Assembly: GCA_016722655.1 (NCBI GenBank)
Contig: JADKIR010000004.1
Location: 744,001-808,000, forward strand
DNA length: 64,000 nucleotides
DNA from: Cytophagaceae bacterium
GTDB taxonomy: Bacteria; Bacteroidota; Bacteroidia; Cytophagales; Spirosomataceae
Direction: 5' to 3'
The first letter of the stretch is position 1. Each line of letters begins with the position of its first letter. Positions 1 through 7,743 of the stretch are shown here, one piece after another. The translations under genes were made by a program, and so were the position numbers. The notes beneath the pieces were generated by a model. It saw nothing but the letters and a program-made list of their open reading frames with translations, ran no database searches and had not been told where the DNA came from.

Positions 1-768
1 TGAAGCAAATTGCATTTGAGTCATTTGGTAACTGGTCTTTTCTTTGAAGTCATTTAAAATGAGTTTTGCTGAACCAAATGTGCTACCAAAATTAAGTCCA
101 ATTTTGAAACCGGCCTTTATGTCTTTTTTTAAATAATAATTTTGAGGAATATCCCCTATACACTGATTTAGTTCTTTAAAAGATTGAACCAAAGACTCTT
201 TTTCAAACTTTATTTGCTCAAAATCAATTTGTTGGTCGCATTTTTTAAATAGCTGCCCTATTTGAGTTTGATAATGTTTTAAACTTACTTCATATAATCG
301 CTCCCGCTTTTCTTTTAAATGGTGAATATTAATAAGTTCACGGGTAATTCCTGAGTCAGAATAAAAGAAATGATCTTTAAATTTTTTATCTGACAAATAG
401 TATAAACTTTTTTCTCCACCAATTAAGACCCTCAATGCCAGCGTAGTATCTTTTTTGATGAAAGTCCTGGGTAAGGTTCTGATGCTGTTTTGAGAGTATG
501 GTGTTTCATCTAAATCGACTTTTTCAACACGATAATGCAACTTACCTGTAATTCCAAAGCCTGAGAGCTCATTTATTTTATATTTCCTATCAACTGTAAT
601 TGAACTATTAAAGGAAACTTCCATTGGATTAATCCTCCATCTTTTTTTCTCAATCGTTCCTTTAATTGTATCAGTTTGATTTTTAAAAATTATGTATCCG
701 GGTGCTAATTGTGTCTGTGCTAAGGATATTCTTACGATTAACAGCAGTGGTATTATAAAATATTTCAT
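1..768 (-). CDS. Secreted hypothetical protein, C-terminus cut by window edge
   Basis: Open from an ATG at 766-768 to the window edge without a stop (256 codons visible). The N-terminus MKYFIIPLLLIVRISLAQ is a signal peptide. The mature protein opens with GYIIFKNQTDTIKGTI, a pattern I know from many uncharacterised Bacteroidota secreted proteins in which a short beta domain precedes an outer-membrane beta-barrel; the visible end (GFKIGLNFGS) resembles the first strand of such a barrel. That reading is inference because the barrel lies outside the window. The middle (about residues 140-210) is charged and probably helical. No enzyme motif is visible. It runs on the same strand as the next two genes but is separated by 129 bases, so it is probably transcribed on its own. 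Confidence 0.75.
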   Translation of the reverse strand, partial: MKYFIIPLLLIVRISLAQTQLAPGYIIFKNQTDTIKGTIEKKRWRINPMEVSFNSSITVDRKYKINELSGFGITGKLHYRVEKVDLDETPYSQNSIRTLPRTFIKKDTTLALRVLIGGEKSLYYLSDKKFKDHFFYSDSGITRELINIHHLKEKRERLYEVSLKHYQTQIGQLFKKCDQQIDFEQIKFEKESLVQSFKELNQCIGDIPQNYYLKKDIKAGFKIGLNFGSTFGSAKLILNDFKEKTSYQMTQMQFAS

Positions 769-897
769 TTTAAAAATTATGCCCTTTATCTAAAATTTGG
801 TATTTACTAAAATACTTTATAAAAATTTAGGTATCTAATAATAGTATTAGAGGGTTAAAAAAAATAGAGATCTCAAAAAATAAATTCAAATCTACTT

Positions 898-1719
898 TTA
901 CCAATTCTCCACCATATTATTGATTTTATCAAGCAATGACTGTGTTTTAGGGCCAATTTTTCCCGAGCCGATGAAATGGTCATCTATTCGGGAAATAGGC
1001 AAAACTCTTTTTGTTGTACTGGTAGTGAAAACTTCCTCGGCATCAAGCGTTTCCTGAAATCCCACCGGCCTGATCTCAATTTCAAAATCATTTTTAGCCA
1101 ATTCCAGCACTGTTCTGCGGGTGATGCCTTCCAGAATATTTTTGTCAGGGGTTATGAGCTTGTTCCCGTTGATCAGAAATACATTGCTGCGGCTTAGTTC
1201 GCTTATTTCTCCATTTTTATGATACAAAACATCTGCTGCTTTTTGAGCTTTAAATTCATCTTGCAATATCATAAAATGCTTGTAATCAATACTTTTTATA
1301 GCAGGCAAATCTCTTACAAATTCATAACTAATTACTTTGATACCATTGATATAATCGTCAGGAGCTGCAAAGTGGATACCTTCGGAAATAATCAAAAGAT
1401 TTGATTTTGCTGCCGTTACAGAGTCATAAGAATATCCGCCTGTAAGCACAAATCTGATTGCCAAATCACCTTTTCCATGCATAGCAATAAGTTGTGTTAC
1501 CACCTCATAAGCTTCCTGCTTGGTAATAGGATTTTGTATTTTCAGTAATTTTGCCGACCGCTCATATCTTTCCCAGTACCAGTCCCACTGAAACGGCCGC
1601 TTGTTGTAAGTTCTGAAATAGTCAAAAAGTCCATATCCCCGCAATAAGCCCAGGTCATTGATGTTTATTTGAGTTTTCGAGGCTTCAGTGATATTTCCGT
1701 TAAACCAACAGTGATGCAT
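898..1719 (-). CDS. Class IV PLP aminotransferase (branched-chain/D-amino acid/aminodeoxychorismate lyase type)
   Basis: A 273-residue fold-type IV PLP enzyme. The N-terminal GxxxF-type segment (GLLRGYGLFDYFRTY, residues 24-38) and the IKS motif with the probable Schiff-base lysine K142 are in place, followed by the family motif ISELSRSNVFLI (E174 expected to contact the PLP pyridine nitrogen). Near the C-terminus, EEVFTTSTTKRVLPI matches the substrate and phosphate-binding loop. Motifs alone do not separate branched-chain aminotransferase, D-amino acid aminotransferase and 4-amino-4-deoxychorismate lyase; the length is nearer the last two than to IlvE (about 305 residues). It lies 11 bases downstream of ettA on the same strand, so the two may share a transcript, but no functional link is evident. 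Confidence 0.85.
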   Translation of the reverse strand: MHHCWFNGNITEASKTQININDLGLLRGYGLFDYFRTYNKRPFQWDWYWERYERSAKLLKIQNPITKQEAYEVVTQLIAMHGKGDLAIRFVLTGGYSYDSVTAAKSNLLIISEGIHFAAPDDYINGIKVISYEFVRDLPAIKSIDYKHFMILQDEFKAQKAADVLYHKNGEISELSRSNVFLINGNKLITPDKNILEGITRRTVLELAKNDFEIEIRPVGFQETLDAEEVFTTSTTKRVLPISRIDDHFIGSGKIGPKTQSLLDKINNMVENW

Positions 1720-1730
1720 AGCTTAATTTG

Positions 1731-3395
1731 TTATTGAAGTTTTCTGTATTTTATTCTTTTGGGTGTAAGGTCATTGCCCATTCTTTTGCGGTGGTTTTCT
1801 TCATATTCTGAGAAGTTCCCTTCAAACCACACCACATTGGAATCTCCCTCAAAGGCAAGTATATGAGTAGCAACCCTGTCCAAAAACCACCTGTCGTGTG
1901 AAATCACTACTGCACAACCTGCAAAGTTTTCAAGGCCTTCCTCCAGTGCCCGCAAGGTATTTACGTCCAGGTCGTTGGTAGGCTCATCGAGCAACAGTAA
2001 GTTTCCTCCTTCTTTGAGCATCATGGCCAGGTGAACGCGGTTACGCTCGCCGCCCGAAAGAACTCCTATTTTCTTTTCCTGATCGGAGCCGGCAAAGTTA
2101 AACTTACTCACATAAGCCCGGGCGTTCATTTGCTTATTTCCAAGCTGTATCCACTCATTGCCTCCGGAAATTAATTCATACACCGACTTTCCGGCATCCA
2201 GGCTACTATGTTCCTGATCTACATAAGAGAGTTGAACTGTATCACCGACTTCAAATTCCCCACTCAAAGGTTTCAATGCACCGGTAATAAGTTTGAAAAG
2301 CGTGGTTTTACCTGCACCATTTGGCCCGATTATTCCCACAATACCGGCTGGTGGAAGGCTGAAGCTCAAATCTTCATAAAGCAGTCTGTCACCAAAACCC
2401 ATTTTTATGTTTTTGGCTTCTATTACTTTATTTCCAAGCCTTGGTCCCGGTGGGATATAAAGCTCCAGTTTTTCTTCTCTTTCTTTGGTGTCCTGATTGA
2501 GTAGGTTATCATAGGCTGTCAAACGAGCTTTCGCTTTTGCAGTACGGCCTTTGGGCGACATACGCACCCATTCCAACTCCCTCTGCAGAGTTTTCTGACG
2601 TTTTGATTCCGTTTTCTCTTCTTTGGCAAGGCGATTTTGTTTTTGTTCTAACCATGAAGAATAATTTCCTTTCCATGGAATACCCTCACCCCTATCCAGT
2701 TCCAGAATCCATCCTGCTACATTATCAAGAAAATAACGATCATGGGTCACGGCAATTACAGTGCCTTTGTATTGATTGAGATGCTGCTCCAGCCACAAAA
2801 CAGACTCTGCATCCAAATGATTGGTAGGTTCATCTAATAATAATACATCGGGTTCCTGAAGAAGCAATCGGCAAAGGGCAACCCGGCGTTTTTCACCACC
2901 AGAAAGCGTACTTACCAAAGCCTCAGATGGCGGGCAACGAAGTGCATCCATGGCTCTTTCCAGACGACTGTCAAGTTCCCAGGCATCATGGGCATCTAAC
3001 TTTTCCTGTACTTCACCCTGGCGTTCCATCAACTTATCAAAATCGGCATCAGGATCAGCAAAGGCTTCGTTTATTTCATCAAATTCTTTCAGAAGATTAA
3101 CTATTTCCTGTACACCTTCCTCCACTATTTCCTTTACAGTTTTGGAGCCATCAAGCTGAGGTTCCTGCTCGAGCATACCCACTGAGTAACCCGGAGAAAA
3201 TACAACTTCACCCTGAATATTCTTGTCAATACCCGCAATAACTCTTAATAATGTGGACTTACCGGAGCCATTCAATCCCAATACTCCTATTTTTGCTCCA
3301 TAGAAAAATGACAGATAAATATTTTTTAAAACTTGACGACTGGGAGGAATAATTTTGCTTACACCGGCCATCGAAAAGATGATTTGTTCGCTCAT
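1731..3395 (-). CDS. ettA: Energy-dependent translational throttle protein EttA (ABC-F ATPase)
   Basis: A soluble twin-ATPase ABC-F protein of 554 residues, almost exactly the length of E. coli EttA (555). It has two nucleotide-binding domains, with Walker A motifs GLNGSGKST (near residue 40) and GPNGAGKTT (near 356), signature motifs LSGGEKRRVALCR and LSGGERNRVHLAM, and Walker B/His-switch segments LLLDEPTNHLD and LLLDEPTNDLD. The charged linker between the domains (EEKTESKRQ onward) carries the P-site tRNA interaction motif of the family. EttA binds the ribosomal E site and gates the first peptide bond according to ATP/ADP. There is no membrane domain. The start is the ATG at 3393-3395; a candidate promoter lies about 40 bases upstream. 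The identification rests on full-length similarity rather than on motifs alone. Confidence 0.95.
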   Translation of the reverse strand: MSEQIIFSMAGVSKIIPPSRQVLKNIYLSFFYGAKIGVLGLNGSGKSTLLRVIAGIDKNIQGEVVFSPGYSVGMLEQEPQLDGSKTVKEIVEEGVQEIVNLLKEFDEINEAFADPDADFDKLMERQGEVQEKLDAHDAWELDSRLERAMDALRCPPSEALVSTLSGGEKRRVALCRLLLQEPDVLLLDEPTNHLDAESVLWLEQHLNQYKGTVIAVTHDRYFLDNVAGWILELDRGEGIPWKGNYSSWLEQKQNRLAKEEKTESKRQKTLQRELEWVRMSPKGRTAKAKARLTAYDNLLNQDTKEREEKLELYIPPGPRLGNKVIEAKNIKMGFGDRLLYEDLSFSLPPAGIVGIIGPNGAGKTTLFKLITGALKPLSGEFEVGDTVQLSYVDQEHSSLDAGKSVYELISGGNEWIQLGNKQMNARAYVSKFNFAGSDQEKKIGVLSGGERNRVHLAMMLKEGGNLLLLDEPTNDLDVNTLRALEEGLENFAGCAVVISHDRWFLDRVATHILAFEGDSNVVWFEGNFSEYEENHRKRMGNDLTPKRIKYRKLQ

Positions 3396-3431
3396 AAAAT
3401 AAAAAAGTGATTAGAATTGTTATTTTTCGCA

Positions 3432-3464
3432 CAAATATCGACAGCATTCTTTGTAATCTTCAAA
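3432..3464 (-). promoter_or_regulatory. Candidate Bacteroidota promoter for ettA
   Basis: Reading the minus strand, TTTG (3464-3461) is followed after 21 bases by GATATTTG (3439-3432), a 7/8 match to the Bacteroidota -7 box TAnnTTTG. Transcription would begin near 3425, about 30 bases before the ettA start. The -7 box has one mismatch and the spacing is at the wide end, so this is tentative. Confidence 0.4.
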
Positions 3465-3537
3465 AAAAAACCGATTTTTACAGCTCAAAAACCATTTAAA
3501 TACTTATTTAACAAATTTAGTAGCCACTCCGTAAATT

Positions 3538-4809
3538 ATGAAAGGCGTTACACTAGAAAACGAATACGCTTACATCGCTGATAGTAAGGTATTTCTAAAG
3601 GGCTATATGGGTATGCCCGACCGACAGATTGGAGAAGTAAAAAGAACTGAGGAAGAAGCCTTCCAGTACTTCGTCAATAGATACGACATTGCCGTATCTA
3701 AGGTAAATCAGCTCGAGTCCGAAATTTTAGAGGCTCAAAACAAAGGTTCATACCTTACAAAACTGATTCAGTTACGCAAGCGATTGCTGAACTTTGATGG
3801 TATCGGGAATTTTATTCCTCTACTTGAAAAACTGGACGTTTTGGAAGATGAACTGTCAAGTCTTATTCAAGATAATCAAGCTTCAAATCTTGAAATCAAA
3901 AAAGCCTTGATTGAAGAAGCTCGGCCTTATGCCGACAGCACCGATTGGAAAGACACTGCAGACGTACTTCAGGAGATCCGCACCAAGTGGATACGTACCG
4001 GACCGGTAGAGAAAGAACTCAACGACCAGATCGAAGAAGAGTTTAAAGTTATTCTTGACCAGTTTTATCAGACCAGAAAAACTCATTTTGAAGAGCAAAA
4101 TCGTATTATTGATGAGAAAATCAATAAGTACAATGATTTGATCAGCAAAGCTGAGGAATTGTCTTCGAGAGAAGATTGGGATGAGGCATTTGTGGAATTG
4201 AAAAACTTGCAGACCGAGTGGAAAATCATTGGTGATATTCCGCCTAAAGTCCTAAAAGCTCTTTACAAAAACTTCAAAAAACACACCAGTTATTTCTACG
4301 AAAAATATTGTAGAGCTAAAGGGATTGTTCCGAAAAGAAGAGTTGATCCGAGAATTGAAGCTCAGATGAAAATGGTTCGTGAAGTTGAAAAACTTGCTGA
4401 AGCTGAAGACATGATGGCTGCTACCAACAGAGCTAAATACCTGTTGAACGAGTGGAAAACTATCAGAGTACCTTCGCATTTGGCTGACCGTAACCTTGCT
4501 GAAAGATTCCGTGGAGCTTGTGATAAGATTTTTGAATTGTCTTACCTGCACAAAGTAATCTCGAGGAAATATCCAACTTTCAACTTCCTGAGCGACAGAC
4601 AAAAAGACCTTACCAAATATCGTGAAATGGACAATATCGTGAAAAGAGCGAGAACTGACCTTGACGATTTGGTACAATCTTATGAAAGTCAAAGTGCAGG
4701 TTATGAAATGGATCAGATGATGCAGTCAAACCTAAAAACTCAGAAGCGTAAGCTTTTGATGAAAGAGGTGATACTTGAAGAATTGAGACAAAAGGAAGCA
4801 AGCCTTTAA
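3538..4809 (+). CDS. DUF349 domain protein
   Basis: A 423-residue, highly charged, largely helical protein with no signal peptide or membrane segment. Residues 130-330 carry at least two DUF349-type three-helix units, recognisable by repeated tryptophan patterns (WKDTADVLQEIRTKW, WDEAFVELKNLQTEWKIIG, LLNEWKTI). Such proteins occur widely, including in Bacteroidota; no biochemical role is established that I can cite. The C-terminal 100 residues are coiled-coil-like and very basic (RKLLMKEVILEELRQKEASL). It is divergently transcribed from ettA and followed by its own terminator at 4827-4869, so it is a single-gene unit. Confidence 0.8.
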   Translation: MKGVTLENEYAYIADSKVFLKGYMGMPDRQIGEVKRTEEEAFQYFVNRYDIAVSKVNQLESEILEAQNKGSYLTKLIQLRKRLLNFDGIGNFIPLLEKLDVLEDELSSLIQDNQASNLEIKKALIEEARPYADSTDWKDTADVLQEIRTKWIRTGPVEKELNDQIEEEFKVILDQFYQTRKTHFEEQNRIIDEKINKYNDLISKAEELSSREDWDEAFVELKNLQTEWKIIGDIPPKVLKALYKNFKKHTSYFYEKYCRAKGIVPKRRVDPRIEAQMKMVREVEKLAEAEDMMAATNRAKYLLNEWKTIRVPSHLADRNLAERFRGACDKIFELSYLHKVISRKYPTFNFLSDRQKDLTKYREMDNIVKRARTDLDDLVQSYESQSAGYEMDQMMQSNLKTQKRKLLMKEVILEELRQKEASL

Positions 4810-4826
4810 GTTTGAAATATTTCATT

Positions 4827-4869
4827 AAAAGGTGATGAATTTGAGCTCCTCAAGTTTGTCACCTTTTAT
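4827..4869 (+). terminator. Rho-independent terminator after the DUF349 gene
   Basis: The arms AAAAGGTGA (4827-4835) and TCACCTTTT (4859-4867) pair, and a nested hairpin TTGAG/CTCAA (4841-4845, 4849-4853) sits inside the loop. The right arm runs into T-rich sequence. Confidence 0.7.
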
Positions 4870-4896
4870 ATTTAAAACAAAACACAAGACCAAAAA

Positions 4897-5616
4897 ATGA
4901 AGAAAGTTGCCATCATGCAACCCTACTTCTTGCCATATATCGGGTATTTTCAGTTAATAGCCGCTGTAGATGAGTTTGTAATCTACGACAACATACAGTT
5001 TAGCAAAAAAGGATGGATTCACCGCAACCGCATGCTGCAGAACGGGAAAGACGAATATTTTTCACTTCCCCTGAAAAAAGATTCTGATTATCTGGATGTT
5101 AACCAAAGGTTTCTGAGTGAAGGTTGGAGCGAGGAAAGAGAGAAAATACTAAGAAAAATAAGAGAAAACTACAGAAAAGCTCCTCATTTTGAGCAAATTT
5201 TTCCGGTAATAGAAGAAATTTTTAGAAATGAGCAAACCAACCTTTTCGATTTTATTTTTTCTTCTTTAAAGAAAATATGCGATCTTCTGGATATAAAAAC
5301 GCCTTTAATAGTTTCTTCAGAAATTGATTGTGATCATGCCTTAAAAAGTCAGGAAAGGGTAATGGCTATCTGCTCAGCATTGGGAGCGACAGACTATCTC
5401 AATCCAATTGGTGGTTGGGAATTGTACAATACAGCTGATTTTGAACAAAAAAACATAAATCTTCATTTTCAGAAAATCAGAAATATAGAATACCAGCAGA
5501 TGCCCGGAAAAGAATTTGTGCCCTGGCTTTCTATTTTGGATGTTTTGATGTTTAACGACTTGCACACTATCAAAAACTGGCTGGGCGAATTTGACCATTT
5601 AAGAAAAGAATCATGA
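4897..5616 (+). CDS. WbqC family protein
   Basis: A 239-residue protein opening with the family hallmark MQPYFLPYIGYFQLI and continuing with YDNIQFSKKGWIHRNR, both typical of WbqC-like proteins (PF08889). Members are found in O-antigen and capsule clusters and have been proposed to act in sugar or amino-sugar modification; the reaction is not established. There is no signal peptide, so it is cytoplasmic. Its last four bases (ATGA) overlap the start of the ATP-grasp-HAD gene, which implies translational coupling and a shared job. No glycosyltransferase or nucleotide-sugar gene adjoins it, which is unusual for this family and suggests a free-standing two-gene cassette. Confidence 0.88.
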   Translation: MKKVAIMQPYFLPYIGYFQLIAAVDEFVIYDNIQFSKKGWIHRNRMLQNGKDEYFSLPLKKDSDYLDVNQRFLSEGWSEEREKILRKIRENYRKAPHFEQIFPVIEEIFRNEQTNLFDFIFSSLKKICDLLDIKTPLIVSSEIDCDHALKSQERVMAICSALGATDYLNPIGGWELYNTADFEQKNINLHFQKIRNIEYQQMPGKEFVPWLSILDVLMFNDLHTIKNWLGEFDHLRKES

Positions 5617-6902
5617 ATAAATTAACCAACGTCCTCGTATATCCATGCGGTGCCGAAAGCGGCCTAGAAATACACCTGGCTCTGAAAGACATCATAAATA
5701 TAAGAGTTGTAGGTGCTTCGGGAAAACAGGACCATGGACGCATGGTGTACAAAAACTATTACAGAGATTTCCCTTATGTTGGCAGCCCTGAATTTATTGA
5801 TACACTCAATCAACTCATTGAAAAAGAAGCCATTGACATAATACTTCCTACACACGATTCCGTTCTTTTGTTCCTGGCCAGAAATGCAGCAAAAATCAAT
5901 ACCCGAATAGCATTTCCAAGCCTTGAGGCCACGGAGATTTGCAGAAGTAAAAAGAAAATTTATGACCTTTTCCAGGAATATGATTTCTGTCCGGAAGTCT
6001 ATGATGATATCGAAAAAATAGAAAACTTCCCCGTATATGCCAAGCTTGATGAGGGGCAAGGCAGCAAGGGAGCTTTTATTGTAAAAGTCAAAAAACAGCT
6101 AACCGACCTGGAAGATATAGAAAACTTTGTGGTCATGGAGCTGCTTCCAGGTGAAGAACTGACCATTGATTGCTTCACCGACCGCCATGGCAGAGTGCAG
6201 TTTGTAGGTCCCAGAAACCGCAAAAGAGTATCTGATGGAATAAGTGTAAACAGTAACTCAGTACCGGCAACAGATGAAATCAGAACTATCGCTAAAATTG
6301 TTTCAGATGAAATCGGTATTCGTGGATCCTGGTATTTTCAGTTGAAGAAAGATGTCAAAGGGAAATTTAAACTGCTTGAAGCCTCGGTAAAAGTGGCCGG
6401 AAACTCCAATACATTCAGAGGCATTGGGGTTAATCTGCCCTTACTGATGGTATATGACTACCTCGACTATGATGTGGAGGTATTTCACAACGATTATGGC
6501 ATAGAAGTGGACCGCTGTTTACAGAGTCGATACAATATTGAGTTGGAATACGATACCATCTACATCGATTTTGATGATACTATTACCAAAAATAAGGAGG
6601 TAAATCCTAATGTGATGATGTTTTTGTATCATCAAAAACAAAAAAAACGCACGATAAAACTCATCACCAAGCATATTCATGATTTGGACCAAACACTTGA
6701 AAACCTTGCAATACACAAAGGGATTTTTGATGAAATCATCCACCTGAAAATGGAAGATGAGAAATACCGCTATATAAAGGAAAAAGAGAAGGTGATTTTT
6801 ATCGACAATGCTTACGGTGAAAGAGCCAAAGTCAAAAAAGAATTGAATATTCCGGTTTTTGATGTGGACACCATACCGACATTGATTGACTGGAGAGAAT
6901 AA
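5613..6902 (+). CDS. ATP-grasp ligase fused to a C-terminal HAD-like domain
   Basis: A 429-residue fusion. Residues 1-110 form a pre-ATP-grasp Rossmann-like domain (ILPTHDSVLLFLA). Residues 110-300 are an ATP-grasp domain resembling the carbamoyl-phosphate synthase large chain, with the glycine loop DEGQGSKGAF, the hinge MELLPGEELTIDCF and the metal/ATP-binding end KLLEASVKVAGNSN. From about residue 318 a HAD domain follows: motif I is DFDDTIT, motif II falls near LITKH, and motif IV near VIFIDNAYGE. Both the D-x-D-x-T nucleophile and the acidic end are present, so the phosphatase half looks active. Such proteins couple ATP-driven carboxylate-amine ligation with phosphate handling; the substrate is unknown. 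Coupled to the WbqC gene by a 4-base overlap and closed by a strong terminator. Confidence 0.85.
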   Translation: MNKLTNVLVYPCGAESGLEIHLALKDIINIRVVGASGKQDHGRMVYKNYYRDFPYVGSPEFIDTLNQLIEKEAIDIILPTHDSVLLFLARNAAKINTRIAFPSLEATEICRSKKKIYDLFQEYDFCPEVYDDIEKIENFPVYAKLDEGQGSKGAFIVKVKKQLTDLEDIENFVVMELLPGEELTIDCFTDRHGRVQFVGPRNRKRVSDGISVNSNSVPATDEIRTIAKIVSDEIGIRGSWYFQLKKDVKGKFKLLEASVKVAGNSNTFRGIGVNLPLLMVYDYLDYDVEVFHNDYGIEVDRCLQSRYNIELEYDTIYIDFDDTITKNKEVNPNVMMFLYHQKQKKRTIKLITKHIHDLDQTLENLAIHKGIFDEIIHLKMEDEKYRYIKEKEKVIFIDNAYGERAKVKKELNIPVFDVDTIPTLIDWRE

Positions 6903-6903
6903 A

Positions 6904-6931
6904 AAAAAGGGAAGCGTCGGCTTCCCTTTTT
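6904..6931 (+). terminator. Strong terminator after the WbqC/ATP-grasp-HAD pair
   Basis: A perfect stem GGGAAGC/GCTTCCC (6909-6915, 6920-6926) with a GTCG tetraloop is extended by five A-T pairs and ends in a T-run. The symmetrical A/T flanks mean it may also stop transcription of the convergent YceI gene. Confidence 0.9.
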
Positions 6932-6950
6932 GGCTATAAAGGCAATATTA

Positions 6951-7514
6951 TCAGTCTTTTGTGAACTCACCACCTACTTTGAAAGTAACGTCGTCGCTCA
7001 AAGTAGCACCTGAAGTTCCTACTCCGAAAGCCACACGGTTAACTGTTCCTGTAGCGTTGATACCCATCATCAATTTTTTGCTTCTTGGGTTTTCAACTGG
7101 TCCTTTGATAGTAGCCGCCAAAGTGATTGGCTTTGTTACGCCATGCATCGTAAGGTTTCCTACTATAGTGTAGCTTTGACCTTTACCTTTCTTCACTGAA
7201 GTGCTCTTGAAAGTGATAGTACCTGTTTTGGCAGCATCAAAGAAATCAGGGCTTTTCAAATGACCGTCTCTCATATCGTTTCCGGTGTTGATAGAGTTAA
7301 CATCAGCCGAAAATTCGAAAACTGCATCGGTGAAATCAGCTTTTGAAGAAGTCAATTTAGCATCAAAAGCTTTGAAACTTCCGTCAACTTCAGAGATCAT
7401 CATGTGCGTGATAGAGAAGTTTACACCAGCGTGAGCTTTGTCAAGAGTCCAGGTTTGGGCGAAAGAAGCTACTGAAACCAAAGCAGCAACAAGAGATAAA
7501 AATGTTTTTTTCAT
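6951..7514 (-). CDS. YceI family periplasmic protein
   Basis: A 187-residue secreted lipocalin-like protein. I use the start at 7512-7514, which gives the clean signal peptide MKKTFLSLVAALVSVASFAQ; an upstream in-frame start would put extra residues ahead of the signal. The family pattern is clear: WTLDKAHAGVNFSITHMMISEVDGSF at the mature N-terminus, DMRDGHLKSPDFFDAAKTGTITF in the middle, and GNLTMHGVTKPITL. YceI proteins bind isoprenoid-type lipids in their beta barrel; the ligand here is unknown. It stands alone between a terminator and a divergent gene. Confidence 0.93.
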   Translation of the reverse strand: MKKTFLSLVAALVSVASFAQTWTLDKAHAGVNFSITHMMISEVDGSFKAFDAKLTSSKADFTDAVFEFSADVNSINTGNDMRDGHLKSPDFFDAAKTGTITFKSTSVKKGKGQSYTIVGNLTMHGVTKPITLAATIKGPVENPRSKKLMMGINATGTVNRVAFGVGTSGATLSDDVTFKVGGEFTKD

Positions 7515-7743
7515 GCGATAAAAATTTAAATAAGTTTTAACAATTAATGTATATACATATATCAAATACTTAAAGTTCATTTAGGTAAAAAAAAGTTTAA
7601 TTCTTTCCTTATTAAGCTTATTAAATTTCAAATCCCGTCGAATCCTCGACAAAAAATTACACGATTTCAAAAAAATACCTAATTACATGATTTTCTGATG
7701 TTATTGGTTTTCAGAATTTTGAGCCATCAAATCAATTCTGACC

